Source: Humisphaera sp. (GTDB lineage: Bacteria; Planctomycetota; Phycisphaerae; Tepidisphaerales; Tepidisphaeraceae). Taken from it: 39,861 bases of DNA. The DNA is taken from positions 1-39,861 of the forward strand of contig JANXVV010000331.1 in NCBI GenBank assembly GCA_025351525.1, written 5' to 3'. The notes under the pieces are model-generated. The model was not told the origin of the DNA. It saw nothing but the letters and a program-made list of their open reading frames with translations, and ran no database searches. This document shows positions 18,348 to 28,745 of this stretch, piece by piece (position 1 is the first letter of the stretch; each line of letters opens with the position of its first letter). The position numbers and the translations under genes were made by a program.

Positions 18348-19148
18348 ATGTCGAAAGCTGTAACGAAAACCGGCAAGCGGGACATCCATGAAGTCTGGGC
18401 CGACTATAAGAAGGACAAAACCGAGGCGCTGCGGAACGCGCTGATGGAGAATTATCTCCATCTCGTCCGCTACAACGCCGAGCGGATTCATGTGAAGCTG
18501 CCGGATGAAGTTGAGTTGGATGACCTGATGTCCGCCGGTGTGTTCGGATTGATGGACGCCATCAACGCTTTCGATGTCGCACGCGGCGTGAAATTTGAAA
18601 CGTACTGCGCCCCGCGCATCCGCGGGGCCATCCTCGACGAGCTTCGCTCGATGGACTGGGTGCCGCGATTGGTCCGATCGAGAGCCCACAAGCTCGATGG
18701 CGCCACCAAGCAACTCGAAGTGGAATTTGGCCGCAGCCCGACGAATGAGGAAGTCGCCAAACGGCTTCAGGTTTCGATGACCGAGTTCGACAAGATGGCA
18801 AAAGACGCCAGCGCCGTGGGCGTCGTGTCGCTGAGCCGCAAATGGTTCGAGACGGACAGCAACAAAGACGTGCGCGAGATCGACGTGCTCGAAGACAAAC
18901 GCGGGTGCGATCCCGTGCGCGAAATCCAGCGAAAAGATCTGAAGGAACTCATCACCAAAGGCCTGACCCGGGCCGAACGGCTCATCATCATCCTGTACTA
19001 TTTTGAGGAGATGACGATGAAGGAAATCGGTTCGACGCTCGATCTGTCGGAGAGCCGTGTAAGTCAGATGCACAGCAGCATCCTGGCGCGGTTGAAAGCA
19101 CAGATGGCGGATCGGCGGAAGGAATTCCAGCAGGCGACGGCGGTGTAA
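18348..19148 (+). CDS. fliA: Flagellar sigma factor FliA/WhiG (sigma-28 family)
   Basis: ENYLHLVRYNAERIHVKLPDEVELDDLMSAGVFGLMDAINAFD...KFETYCAPRIRGAILDELRSMDWVPRLVRSRA; C-terminal LIIILYYFEEMTMKEIGSTLDLSESRVSQMHSS. Confidence 0.97.
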   Translation: MSKAVTKTGKRDIHEVWADYKKDKTEALRNALMENYLHLVRYNAERIHVKLPDEVELDDLMSAGVFGLMDAINAFDVARGVKFETYCAPRIRGAILDELRSMDWVPRLVRSRAHKLDGATKQLEVEFGRSPTNEEVAKRLQVSMTEFDKMAKDASAVGVVSLSRKWFETDSNKDVREIDVLEDKRGCDPVREIQRKDLKELITKGLTRAERLIIILYYFEEMTMKEIGSTLDLSESRVSQMHSSILARLKAQMADRRKEFQQATAV

Positions 19149-19247
19149 CCACCGCTTTCCACCGTTTAGCGGTGGCCCGGAGGGCCACGTTTTCGCCCAC
19201 ACCAAAGGCACGCGTTTTCTTCCAAACCGAAGAAAACGCGTACCTTT
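19149..19247. terminator. Cluster of hairpins between convergent fliA and the DapA-family gene; candidate bidirectional terminator
   Basis: CCACCGCT/AGCGGTGG (19149-19175), GTGGCCC-GGA-GGGCCAC (19172-19188), AAAGGCACGCGTTTTCTTC/GAAGAAAACGCGTACCTTT (19204-19247). Lies between two convergent stop codons. Confidence 0.5.
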
Positions 19248-19267
19248 GTCACATCCGCTGAAAAGAT

Positions 19268-20191
19268 TCAGCGATGTGCATGCCGATCCGCCTGCAGCAG
19301 CTCAATCGCCGCCATCTTCACCTTCTCATGGTCCGGCTTCGCCAGATTCGTCAGCAAGGGTTGCAACGGCCCGGTGTCCGCGATTCCCGCCAGCCGCACC
19401 GCTTCATGCAACACTCGGATGGGGTTGAGCGAATTACGAAGATCCTCGAGCGGCCCGAATATTTTGCGAATGCGGTCGGCCTCGGCGATGTCATTTTTCC
19501 GAAGCGCTTCGAGCATCAGGCGGGACAGATTCGGGGCGACGCATACACATCCCGAAGTAAAACCCCCGAGCTTGAAATCGCCGGTGTGGATGATCGCCGG
19601 CTGCTCACCGATGCCGCTGATGATCATCTTGCGATCGACGTGCTCGACGAGCTTTGCGAGGTAGGGATCGTGGGATGGATCGTCGCGGACCGTTGCATAT
19701 TTAATTCCGGAAATCACCTTGTCTTTCGCCAGTTTCGCGACGTTTTCGGGCTCGATATACCCATCGTGCTTGATGTAGAGCAGCGCGGGTACCCCGGCGG
19801 CCTGCACGAATCGCCGAACGCCTTCCTCCACACCGTCGCTCGTCGTAATGCCTGTCTGCGGGAGCAGCATGATGGTCGGGAAATGATGTCGCCGTGCGAT
19901 TTTCGCCTGATCCATCGAGAACCCGAACGCCGGGCCGGCGGAGGGAATCACCAGCGTCTCTTTCCCCGCAGCCTCGGAGAGATACGCCAGCGCCTGATCG
20001 TATTCGCTCAACGGCATGTGATAGAAATTGGCGTTCCCACCATAGAGCAGCGTGCGAATCCCGCCGGTTTCAATGTGGCGAATCAGCTTGGTGTTCTCCG
20101 TGTCATTCAGCGAGCCATCGGCCTTTCTGGCGAGGGGCGGGACGGCTAAGACGGAGGAAGTTAAAGCGTTGTTTTTTAACGTTGTTAGCAT
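19268..20191 (-). CDS. Dihydrodipicolinate synthase/N-acetylneuraminate lyase (DapA) family protein, probably a 2-keto-3-deoxy sugar acid aldolase or dehydratase
   Basis: Preferred start MLTTLKNNALTSSVLAVPPLARKADGSLN; ETGGIRTLLYGGNANFYHM; GIKYATVRDD with the likely Schiff-base lysine. Confidence 0.85.
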   Translation of the reverse strand: MLTTLKNNALTSSVLAVPPLARKADGSLNDTENTKLIRHIETGGIRTLLYGGNANFYHMPLSEYDQALAYLSEAAGKETLVIPSAGPAFGFSMDQAKIARRHHFPTIMLLPQTGITTSDGVEEGVRRFVQAAGVPALLYIKHDGYIEPENVAKLAKDKVISGIKYATVRDDPSHDPYLAKLVEHVDRKMIISGIGEQPAIIHTGDFKLGGFTSGCVCVAPNLSRLMLEALRKNDIAEADRIRKIFGPLEDLRNSLNPIRVLHEAVRLAGIADTGPLQPLLTNLAKPDHEKVKMAAIELLQADRHAHR

Positions 20192-20217
20192 GATTGATCC
20201 GGGTGAAGAAAGATGGT

Positions 20218-20703
20218 GAACCACAGAGGGCACAGAGAGTCTTTTTCAGTTAGTGAGCGAGTCGGCGAATTCCGTCTTTGAGAACTTTCACATGAAAATT
20301 GATTATTAACGCGAGCTTAATCCGGTAATGTTCAGGTACGAAATCACGATCGCGCGATGAATGGGGGCGATGGTTTCTACGGACTTCAATTCCAAAATGA
20401 TTTCATCGAATAAAAGAAAATCCAGTCGGGATTCTCCCACGGCGTGTCCCTTATATGCGATGGCAATGGGATGTTGTCGTTTGAACGGGATGTCGCGAAG
20501 TGCAAACTCAACCGCAAGTGCCGATTCATAGGTAGACTCGAGATGCCCGGGACCCAGCGCGCGATGCACTTCAATCGCAGCGCCGATAATCGCATTGGTC
20601 ATCCCATTAAACCAGGAATCAGGCTCCATTTCTTCATCCACAAGCGCTTCGTCATGCATAGCGTCTCCATGGCAAAAGCCGGTCTCTGTGCTCTCTGTGG
20701 TTC
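20218..20703. mobile_element. Putative small cassette: GxxExxY gene bounded by 21-bp inverted repeats
   Basis: GAACCACAGAGGGCACAGAGA at 20218-20238 and TCTCTGTGCTCTCTGTGGTTC (its inverse with one mismatch) at 20683-20703, enclosing only the GxxExxY gene. Confidence 0.6.
20250..20659 (-). pseudogene. GxxExxY family protein (PD-(D/E)XK-like), disrupted by an apparent 1-nt deletion near the 3' end
   Basis: The track ORF 20306-20659 encodes GHLESTYESALAVEFALRDIPFKRQ...VGESRLDFLLFDEIILELKSVE...YLNITGLSSR*; the +1 frame continues with IKLALIINFHVKVLKDGIRRLAH* to 20250, the expected family C-terminus. Confidence 0.85.
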
Positions 20704-20725
20704 AACCTCTTCAATTGAACCCTAT

Positions 20726-22465
20726 TCAATAGATATCCGGCTCCGGCGTCGGCTTGCCATGATGAAGAAAAACAAAATCGCATCCCTCGTGCGCCTGCGT
20801 GGTCTGCTGACAAAAGAGCTGACCATAGCCCCGCTCGAAGCGCGGCGGTGCCGGTTTCCATTCGGCGCGGCGTTTGGCCAATTCTTCATCGCTGACATGC
20901 AGATGGATTCGGCGGGCCTGCACATCCAGTTCGATCAAATCCCCATCGCGCACGAGGGCAATAGGCCCGCCCAGCGCACTCTCCGGCGAGACGTGCAGCA
21001 CGCAGGTGCCGTAACTGGTGCCGCTCATGCGCGCATCGGAGATGCGAACCATGTCGCGCACGCCTTGCTTCAGCAGTTTTTTTGGGATCGGCAGCATTCC
21101 CCATTCCGGCATGCCCGGCGCGCCGATCGGACCGCCGCTCTGCAACACGATCACCGAATCGGCGGTGACGTTCAGGCTTTCGTCGTCGATCCGCTTTTTC
21201 AAATCCGCGTAATCGTGGAACACCAGCGCGGGGCCGGTGTGTTTCAAAAGTCGCGGCTCGGCGGCGGTGGGCTTGATCACGCAACCATCCGGGGCCAGAT
21301 TGCCGCGAAGGACAAATGTGGCACCGGCTTTGGAAAGCGGCTGATCGAGCGGAAGGATCACCTTGTCGTTGTAAACCTGCGCACCTTCGATGTTTTCGCC
21401 GAGCGTTTTTCCGGTAATCGTCAGGCAGTTCACATGCAGCAGAGGGCGGATGCGGTGGAGCAGTGCAGGGAGGCCACCGGCGTCGTGGAGATCTTCCATC
21501 AGGTATTCACCGCTTGGCCGCAGGTTGGCGATGACGGGGGTGCGGTGCGAGATTTTGTCGAATGTATCGAGCGGCAACGGCAGGCCTGCACGGCCGGCCA
21601 TGGCGATCAAATGGATGATCGCGTTCGTCGACCCGCCGATCGCCATGTCCACCGTGATGGCATTTTCAAAGGCGTCGGCGGTGAGAATATCGCTGGGTTT
21701 CAGATCTTCCCACGCCATCTCGACGATTCGCCGCCCGGTCTGGGTGGCCATGCGACTGTGGGCCGAATGGACGGCGGGGATCGACGAACTGCCGGTGAGG
21801 CAAAGGCCGAGCGTTTCAGCGATGGCGGTCATGGTCGATGCGGTGCCCATCGTCATGCAATGGCCGGGCGATCGCGCGATGCCGTCCTCGATTTCCCGCC
21901 ATTGGCATTCGTTGATGTTGCCCGCGCCGCGCTCGGCCCAGTATTTCCAGGCATCGGTGCCCGAGCCGAGCGTGGTGCCGTTCCAGTTGCCTTTCAGCAT
22001 CGGGCCGGCGGGAAGAAAGATCGCGGGGATGTCGGCGGAGGTGGCTCCCATGATGAGCGCGGGCGTGGTTTTATCGCAGCCGCCCATCAGCACGACGGCA
22101 TCGAGCGGATGGCAGCGGATCGTCTCTTCGCTCTCCATCGCCGCGAGATTGCGGTAGAACATGGAGGAGGGTTTCATGAACGATTCGCTGAGCGTCATCA
22201 CCGGAATTTCAACGGGGAACCCACCCGCCTGCCATACACCGCGCTTGATTTCTTCAGCCCGCTGGCGGAAATGGGTATGGCAAGTCGCCAGATCGCTCCA
22301 GGTGTTCAGGATGCCGATGACGGGCTTGCCTTCCCAATCCTCGCGCGAAAAACCCATCTGTTTGGCGCGCGAGCGATGGCCGAAGGAACGCAGATCATCC
22401 GGCCCAAACCAGCGGTGACTGCGAAGTTCATGAGGTTGTTTTCGGGGGCGAATGGTGTTGGGCAT
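20726..22465 (-). CDS. IlvD/Edd family dehydratase, sugar-acid (arabinonate/xylonate-type) dehydratase-like
   Basis: RSHRWFGPDDLRSFGHRSRAKQMGFSREDWEGKPVIGILNTWSDLATCHTHFR; VVLMGGCDKTTPALIMG; GHCMTMGTASTMTAIAETLGLCLTGSSSIPAV; DARMSGTSYGTCVLHVSPE. Confidence 0.94.
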   Translation of the reverse strand: MPNTIRPRKQPHELRSHRWFGPDDLRSFGHRSRAKQMGFSREDWEGKPVIGILNTWSDLATCHTHFRQRAEEIKRGVWQAGGFPVEIPVMTLSESFMKPSSMFYRNLAAMESEETIRCHPLDAVVLMGGCDKTTPALIMGATSADIPAIFLPAGPMLKGNWNGTTLGSGTDAWKYWAERGAGNINECQWREIEDGIARSPGHCMTMGTASTMTAIAETLGLCLTGSSSIPAVHSAHSRMATQTGRRIVEMAWEDLKPSDILTADAFENAITVDMAIGGSTNAIIHLIAMAGRAGLPLPLDTFDKISHRTPVIANLRPSGEYLMEDLHDAGGLPALLHRIRPLLHVNCLTITGKTLGENIEGAQVYNDKVILPLDQPLSKAGATFVLRGNLAPDGCVIKPTAAEPRLLKHTGPALVFHDYADLKKRIDDESLNVTADSVIVLQSGGPIGAPGMPEWGMLPIPKKLLKQGVRDMVRISDARMSGTSYGTCVLHVSPESALGGPIALVRDGDLIELDVQARRIHLHVSDEELAKRRAEWKPAPPRFERGYGQLFCQQTTQAHEGCDFVFLHHGKPTPEPDIY

Positions 22466-22537
22466 TTTTTGATCTCGGGCAATGGGGAGCTATTGTACGC
22501 ACGAGTTGAAGTCAGGCAACGCGGATGATCGGTCCCT

Positions 22538-22630
22538 TATTTAGCCGGGCTCGCCTGCGAGCCGCGTCGATCGGCACTGTGTGCAAATAGCGCCGCTTGA
22601 CACGGCTCGCAAGCGAGTCCGGCTAAATAA
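22538..22630. repeat. Paired palindrome, family D, just upstream of the GntP permease
   Basis: TTATTTAGCCGGGCTCGCCTGCGAGCCGCGT (22538-22568) and ACACGGCTCGCAAGCGAGTCCGGCTAAATAA (22600-22630), inverted. Confidence 0.92.
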
Positions 22631-22647
22631 TTCGGAGAAGTTTTGGC

Positions 22648-24291
22648 ATGAGCGCACCCTTGATCCTACTCGTCGGCATGTCGGTCGTCGTCTGCGGCGT
22701 GCTGGTTTTACGGCTGCACGCGCTGCTGTCCTTGATCGCCGGTGGATTGGTCGTCGCGCTCCTGACCCCGACATTTTACACCTATCGATCCTTAGCGCGA
22801 TCGAACGCGAACGGTATCGATTCGATCGACTCTCCCACAGGGATCGTCACGTTACGGGCCGCAAAGGAGCGACCTGCCGTTGGGTCCACGCTTCTCGTGT
22901 TACGCGGTCGTGAACTACATCCCGTGGGAAAACTCCAGGTGTTGCCGGGCGGCGCGGGCGAGTCGATGCCGGCGAAAGCGCTCGATGGTTTCGTGCCGGA
23001 TCGCCGCGATGTGGTGATCGAAACGTCGAAGGATGTTTTGGCGCACAAGACCTCCGAACAGACGGCGGGGGAGCGACTGGGGCTCGGGTTCGGTAAGACC
23101 GCCGGTGAAGTCGGCATCTTAATCGCGATGGCGGCGATCATCGGGCAGTGCCTTCTGGAAAGCGGCGCGGCCGAGCGTGTGATCGTGACCGTCCGCCGTG
23201 CGCTCGGCGATGATCGCACGCCGCTGGCATTCGTGCTGGGCGGATTCGTGCTGACCATCCCCTGTTTTTTCGAGACGGTTTTTTATCTGATGATCCCTCT
23301 CGGAAAAATCATGCGGGCCCGCACCGGCAAGGATTACACGCTCTATGTGATGAGCATTATCGCCGGTGGAACGATGGCCCACTCGCTGGTGCCGCCCACC
23401 CCCGGCCCGCTTTTCGCGGCGGGTGAATTACACGTCAACCTCGCGGCGATGATGCTCGGTGGGGTCTGCGTCGGGCTGCCGGCGGCGATGGTCGGCCTGG
23501 CCTACGCGCGCTGGGCGAATCGACGTTGGGATATTCCCCTGCGCGAATCCGCCGGCCTCTCACTCACCGAACTATCGACGGCGGCGAATCGCGATGTGGC
23601 GTCGCTTCCGCCCCTGTGGATCTCGATCATCCCCATCCTGCTCCCGATCACACTGATCGGAAGCGCGACCGTGATGAAGTCGATCAGGGATGCCCAGCCG
23701 TTCAAGGCGGGTGCGATATACGAAATCATTCAGACGGCAGGCAACAAGAACGTCGCTCTGATTCTCACGGCGGCTTTCGGTCTGGCGATGCTGGCATGGC
23801 GGCGCGAAACCCGCGCGAAAATCGGCCAGGCGGTTCAGCAGGCGATTTCGGGAAGCGCGACGATGATTCTGATCATCGCCGCCGGTGGGGCGTTCGGGGC
23901 GGTGTTGCAACAGACGGATATCGCCACTTCCCTTCGTGACATTCTTCCCGCGGCCAGGCTCTCACTGTTGCCGATCGCGTTTGCCATCACTGTGTTGATC
24001 CGCACCGCGCAAGGGTCGGCCACCGTCGCGATGATCACCACCGCCGGTATCGTTAGCCCCATCGCGGCGGCGGGGGGATTGGGGTTCCATCCGCTCTACC
24101 TGGCACTGGCGATCGGATGCGGATCGAAACCGATCATGTGGATGAACGACAGCGGGTTTTGGATCATCAGCCGAATGAGCGGCATGACGGAAACCGAGAC
24201 ACTTAAGACCGCCACGGTGATGATGGGGATTATGGCGGCGGTGGGGTTGGGTGTGGTCGTTTTGGGAGCGTGGTTGATGCCGATGATTTGA
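22648..24291 (+). CDS. GntP family gluconate/sugar-acid permease
   Basis: LGLGFGKTAGEVGILIAMAAIIGQCLLESGAAERVIVTVRRALG...LGGFVLTIPCFFETVFYLMIPLGKIM; TAQGSATVAMITTAGIVSPIA; IGCGSKPIMWMNDSGFWII. Confidence 0.95.
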   Translation: MSAPLILLVGMSVVVCGVLVLRLHALLSLIAGGLVVALLTPTFYTYRSLARSNANGIDSIDSPTGIVTLRAAKERPAVGSTLLVLRGRELHPVGKLQVLPGGAGESMPAKALDGFVPDRRDVVIETSKDVLAHKTSEQTAGERLGLGFGKTAGEVGILIAMAAIIGQCLLESGAAERVIVTVRRALGDDRTPLAFVLGGFVLTIPCFFETVFYLMIPLGKIMRARTGKDYTLYVMSIIAGGTMAHSLVPPTPGPLFAAGELHVNLAAMMLGGVCVGLPAAMVGLAYARWANRRWDIPLRESAGLSLTELSTAANRDVASLPPLWISIIPILLPITLIGSATVMKSIRDAQPFKAGAIYEIIQTAGNKNVALILTAAFGLAMLAWRRETRAKIGQAVQQAISGSATMILIIAAGGAFGAVLQQTDIATSLRDILPAARLSLLPIAFAITVLIRTAQGSATVAMITTAGIVSPIAAAGGLGFHPLYLALAIGCGSKPIMWMNDSGFWIISRMSGMTETETLKTATVMMGIMAAVGLGVVVLGAWLMPMI

Positions 24292-24421
24292 TTTGCCGCT
24301 CGCGGCTTAGCAAACCGTTGAATTAGAAAAGCTGCCTTGTATATTCGCAGAGTCCCATGGAACAAGTTTCATGGGCTTTCCGACGTGATTGCAGTTTCCA
24401 TCGACTAAAAGCGATTGATCC

Positions 24422-25801
24422 CTATCCCATCGCATCCGCCGTCGAGGGCTCATCCAAATACAGCGTCTCCGTCTCCGGTGAATATCCGAACAATTCGGCA
24501 TACCGTCCCCAGCCCACGATCGTGTGGAATAGCGCCTCGGTATCCTGTGTCGGCAGGCGGATCGCCAGTTCTTCCAGCACGACATCCTGCGGCAGCCGTT
24601 TGTTTTTGGCTTCATCCAGAATCTGCATCACGAATCGGAAAGTGCCCAGTTTGCGGACCTGCACGTTGAGCAGCGCCTTGCGGCCATTGATATCCAGATT
24701 CAAAAAGTTGCGGCCCAGATCCGTCAGAATCACCATGCTCTTGGGGGTGTCGAGGAAGTCGAGCATTTCGCCGCCTTTGACGACGGCCAGGGTTTGGCCG
24801 AAGTCATAGTCGGTGAGTTGGTCAAGGGCGAACACGTCCATTTTTCCGCCGCGATCGTTGAGTATTTCCATCATGCCGAAGACCGCGCCGAGACTGACGC
24901 AGGGCAAAGGCTCGGGCAGCGGGGGGCCGGAAATGGTGAATGGGGCTTCGACCGGTTCTTCGGGAAGGTGCTCGCGGACGATGATATCGTGCAGCCGTTG
25001 CACCATGTTGATGAAGACTGGAGACTGATAATTGCGCGGGTGCGAGACATTGTTCTTGATGATCTGACGGATGCGACCGGGATTCGCGCCGAGCACCACG
25101 ATTCGGTCGGCCAGAAAAACGGCTTCGTCGATGTTGTGCGTGATGATCAGGATGCTCTTGACGGCGGTCTGCGCGGTGCCATCGACCGCGAGCGCATTTT
25201 TGTTCGTCATGATATCGTAAATTTCACTGCGCAGACTCTCTGCGGTGAAGACATCCAACGCGCTGAAAGGCTCATCCATGCAGAGCAATTCGGGACCGCT
25301 GGCCAGGGCGCGGGCAAAACCGACGCGCTGCTTCATGCCGCCGGAAAGTTCCTTGGGGTAGGCTTCTTCGTAGCCTTCGAGACCGACCATATCGATGCAG
25401 CGGGCGATGCGTTTTTTGACGAGGGCCGGCTCGATGACCAGGCCATCGAAAGCCACTTCGATATTTTCTCGGACGGTGAGCCAGGGGTATAGCGCGAAAT
25501 TCTGAAACACCAACGCGACGCCGGGATGTATGCCGGTGAGCGGTTCGCCGTGGGCCAGCACGTTGCCGGCGGTGGGTTTGATGAGGCCGATCAGGGTGCG
25601 CAGCAGCGTGCTTTTGCCACAGCCGCTGGGCCCGAGGATGGCGACGGTTTCACCGGCGTTGATGGTGAGTGAAACGTCTTGGATCGCCAGACGGGTGCCG
25701 GTCAGATCGTAGCTGACGGAGACGTTGCGCGCCTCGCAGATGGGCGAGTTATCGGCGGTTTTGGCCGATGGCTTGGGTGGTGTGTCAATCGCTTGGATCA
25801 T
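24422..25801 (-). CDS. ABC transporter ATP-binding protein, nitrate/sulfonate/taurine type, with C-terminal AAA-associated domain
   Basis: Walker [50 protein letters not shown]; about 180-residue C-terminal extension [38 protein letters not shown]. Confidence 0.94.
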   Translation of the reverse strand: MIQAIDTPPKPSAKTADNSPICEARNVSVSYDLTGTRLAIQDVSLTINAGETVAILGPSGCGKSTLLRTLIGLIKPTAGNVLAHGEPLTGIHPGVALVFQNFALYPWLTVRENIEVAFDGLVIEPALVKKRIARCIDMVGLEGYEEAYPKELSGGMKQRVGFARALASGPELLCMDEPFSALDVFTAESLRSEIYDIMTNKNALAVDGTAQTAVKSILIITHNIDEAVFLADRIVVLGANPGRIRQIIKNNVSHPRNYQSPVFINMVQRLHDIIVREHLPEEPVEAPFTISGPPLPEPLPCVSLGAVFGMMEILNDRGGKMDVFALDQLTDYDFGQTLAVVKGGEMLDFLDTPKSMVILTDLGRNFLNLDINGRKALLNVQVRKLGTFRFVMQILDEAKNKRLPQDVVLEELAIRLPTQDTEALFHTIVGWGRYAELFGYSPETETLYLDEPSTADAMG

Positions 25802-25823
25802 CGAATGGCTTTCATTGTGTAAT

Positions 25824-27683
25824 TCACATATTCAAACTGTACCGATTCTCCGCCAGCCGAAACAAGCGTTTATAAATCAGGCGGTTGAGAAACACGACCG
25901 TCACCGCCATCGTCACCACTGCGGCGGCCAGCATCGGGAAATTCCCCTTGTCCGTCGCCTGACTAATCATAGATCCCAATCCGAATGTAAAGATAATTCT
26001 ATCACCGGGAAGCTGCGCATATTCTGAAACGATGGTGGCGTTCCAGGCGCCGCCGGCCGCCGTCACCAAACCGGTGACGAGGTAGGGAAAGACGCAAGGG
26101 ATATAGAGCCGTAGCCACAGACGAAGTTTAGGCGTTCGATAGACCCGGCTGACTTCTTTCAGATCGCTGGGGATCGCCATCGCGCCGGCGATCACGTTGA
26201 AGAGGATGTACCACTGCGTCCCGAGAAGCATCAATGAAATGCAACCGATGCCGAAGGGGATGTGCAGGAGAGCCATCACGCCGACGATGACCGGGAAGAT
26301 CATGGGGGCCGGGAAACTGGCGACGACTTGGATGATCGGTTGCAGGCGTTGCGACCATTTCGGTGACAGCCCGATCAGGATTCCGACCGGCAGGGTCCAG
26401 GCCGCGCCGATCAAAACCGCAGCGGTCGTGCGACCGAATGAGGCGAGTAATGCCAGTCCGACCGTCGCCCAATCCTCATGCGTGGCGGGGTTCCGCATGG
26501 GCACGGCAGCGAGGAGGCGGAAAAGCGTCCAGGCTCCCCACGCCGCCGCGACGGTCAGAAAGGCCAGTGCCATCCAACCGGCCACTCGGCGGACGTTTGA
26601 TGATGAGCCTTCATTCTGTTTCCAACGCCGTGGTTCATAGGATGGCGCGGTGGGTTGTAGCGTCGGCGGCGCTACGCCGGCTTCCAGGGAAACCGTTGTC
26701 GGCGAAGTCTCCTTTTCAGTTCGCACGCGGGTGATGAGATGAAACGCCCATGCCCAGATGCGGGAATAGCGCAGCAGATTCAGCACCCACGACTGCGGCT
26801 TGTTGGCCTCGGACGTGTCTTCGACTTTGAATCGCTCACTCCATACCACGATCGGTCGCCAGATGAATTGATCGACGGCGACGATCATCACGATCATCGC
26901 CACAACGGCGGCCACCATCGCGCCCCGGTCATTTTTGGCGACCGCCTCGCTCATGTACGACCCGATGCCCGGCAGACGAAAATCGCGGTCCTGCAGCTTG
27001 AACGATTCACTGATGTTCAGCACGAACCACCCGCCGGCCATCGACATCATGGAGTTCCAGACCAACCCGATCATCGCGGCGGGCACTTCCAAAATTCGGA
27101 AGACTTTCCACCAACCGAGGCGATGAATTTTCGTCACCTCGCGCAGCGGTTGCGGGATGCTGCGTACGCTGCCATAGAAACTGAATGTCATGTTCCAGGC
27201 CTGCGCGGTGAAGATCATCACGATGCAGGCGATCTCCAACCCGATCTGGCGGGTGGGGAACAGGCTGATCATCGCCAACACCACTAACGGCAGGAAGGAT
27301 AGAACCGGGATCGATTGAAGCACGTCCAGCGCCGGCACCATCACTTTTTCAGCACGGCGATTGTGGGCGGCGACGGTGCCGTAGATCAGGGTGAAGACCA
27401 GTGAGATCATGTACGCCGCCACGCCGCGCGACAGACTGAAGAGCGTGTATTTGGGGAGCGCCCAGTAGGAGAGGCTGATGTCCACCTGCTGCCGATAGAC
27501 GCCGGTGGCTTGTCGACCAAACGAAATCACCGCGCCCGCCAGCGCCAGCACCACCAGCAAAATGACCAGATCCAGCCCCACGGTGGCGGGAACCTTCAGG
27601 GCATCTTTGACTTTGCGGGTTTGAAACGCGACCAGTGACAAATCTTTTCTCCGTTCGACGGCATCGATCCTCCGTCGGGGCAT
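25824..27683 (-). CDS. ABC transporter permease with two BPD-type transmembrane domains fused
   Basis: Two permease segments: [27 protein letters not shown]...[22 protein letters not shown] and [25 protein letters not shown]...[25 protein letters not shown]. Confidence 0.93.
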   Translation of the reverse strand: MPRRRIDAVERRKDLSLVAFQTRKVKDALKVPATVGLDLVILLVVLALAGAVISFGRQATGVYRQQVDISLSYWALPKYTLFSLSRGVAAYMISLVFTLIYGTVAAHNRRAEKVMVPALDVLQSIPVLSFLPLVVLAMISLFPTRQIGLEIACIVMIFTAQAWNMTFSFYGSVRSIPQPLREVTKIHRLGWWKVFRILEVPAAMIGLVWNSMMSMAGGWFVLNISESFKLQDRDFRLPGIGSYMSEAVAKNDRGAMVAAVVAMIVMIVAVDQFIWRPIVVWSERFKVEDTSEANKPQSWVLNLLRYSRIWAWAFHLITRVRTEKETSPTTVSLEAGVAPPTLQPTAPSYEPRRWKQNEGSSSNVRRVAGWMALAFLTVAAAWGAWTLFRLLAAVPMRNPATHEDWATVGLALLASFGRTTAAVLIGAAWTLPVGILIGLSPKWSQRLQPIIQVVASFPAPMIFPVIVGVMALLHIPFGIGCISLMLLGTQWYILFNVIAGAMAIPSDLKEVSRVYRTPKLRLWLRLYIPCVFPYLVTGLVTAAGGAWNATIVSEYAQLPGDRIIFTFGLGSMISQATDKGNFPMLAAAVVTMAVTVVFLNRLIYKRLFRLAENRYSLNM

Positions 27684-28155
27684 TATCGGCTAATAAGCGA
27701 TGCGGGCTTGCTTCAGAAGCGGTGAGAATTCACAAAGGTTTGACTCCGGTCGATCCTCGGGCGGATGCGGTGGCGATTCTGCCGGTGCGGTCAAGGACGA
27801 CCGCCCTCCAAAATCCAGTTTCGAAACAGACTTCAGGCAATCTAAGTCATATGGACAGGCGGGCGACGAATTGACCGGTTTACACTCTGTGCATTCTGTC
27901 CCTATTTCGCGGCGTTAATCCGACTTTTGGGCGAACTGACGTTGATTCCACTGCATCTCTCCGGACACCAGGTCTATTTTCTCAAATTAGCAGACAATCT
28001 TGCCGCTATCATAATATTTCTGACGAAATCGTCACACAAAAGTTTATTCGCACGAGACTTGCAGGGTAGCTTCTCTAGACGGCGACTCCGGTTCATTTTT
28101 CCAGAGTTACTCTCTCCCGACATTCTGTCGGTGTTCTTGTATTAGGAGAATTATC

Positions 28156-28431
28156 ATGGCAGGGAATGCTCGCAGAGGTTTCGCGTTAATGGATCCGGAT
28201 CGCCAGCGAGAAATCGCACGGCGAGGTGGCAAAGCTGCTCACGAAAAGGGAACCGCGCATCAATTCACGCCCGAAGAAGCGCGGGATGCCGGACGAAAGG
28301 GAGGACAGATCGTGAGTCAACATCGTGAACACATGGTTGAGATTGGCCGCAGCGGGGGGCGTGCTAAACGAAGGCCGAAGATTGAGGCGGTTGACGTGAA
28401 ACAGCTAGATGTTGACCGGGAAAATTTATGA
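28156..28431 (+). CDS. KGG-repeat stress-induced-type small protein
   Basis: GFALMDPDRQREIARRGGKAAHEKGTAHQFTPEEARDAGRKGGQIVSQHREHMVEIGRSGGRAKRR; AGGAG upstream of ATG. Confidence 0.85.
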   Translation: MAGNARRGFALMDPDRQREIARRGGKAAHEKGTAHQFTPEEARDAGRKGGQIVSQHREHMVEIGRSGGRAKRRPKIEAVDVKQLDVDRENL

Positions 28432-28518
28432 AATAGCCCAGGGCCGTCCCCACGCTTGTGATTTTTGAGGTGGCAGGCAACACCCGATCCTGGAGCGGTT
28501 TGCAATTGAATGTACACA

Positions 28519-28745
28519 CTATTTTTGTCCGACATGTCCGAAGTATCCGCGTGCGTCGGCTTCCGTGGCCTTGCGAGGCGCGTCGCCCATCGTCGCGATC
28601 AGGTCGTCATGAGTCCTGGCCTGAACCGAACGCACATGCTGTTTGACCCTCGACCAGATCTCCTCGATCGGATTCAGGTCCGGCGAGTATGGCGGCAGAT
28701 ACAAGAGCTTGGCGTCGCCTGCCTCGATCAGCTCCCGCACGGCCG
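28519..28745 (-). pseudogene. IS630-family transposase, C-terminal remnant
   Basis: AVRELIEAGDAKLLYLPPYSPDLNPIEEIWSRVKQHVRSVQARTHDDLIATMGDAPRKATEADARGYFGHVGQK*, typical IS630 DDE C-terminus; only about 75 codons present. Confidence 0.88.

Noticed and set aside
20444-22528. 694-aa + strand ORF
   Set aside because: Antisense to the convincing IlvD/Edd dehydratase; Arg/His/Gly-rich composition typical of a shadow frame in high-GC DNA.
27684-28155. Small + strand ORFs between the ABC permease and the KGG gene
   Set aside because: No motif, no convincing ribosome-binding site and atypical composition; likely regulatory/intergenic DNA.
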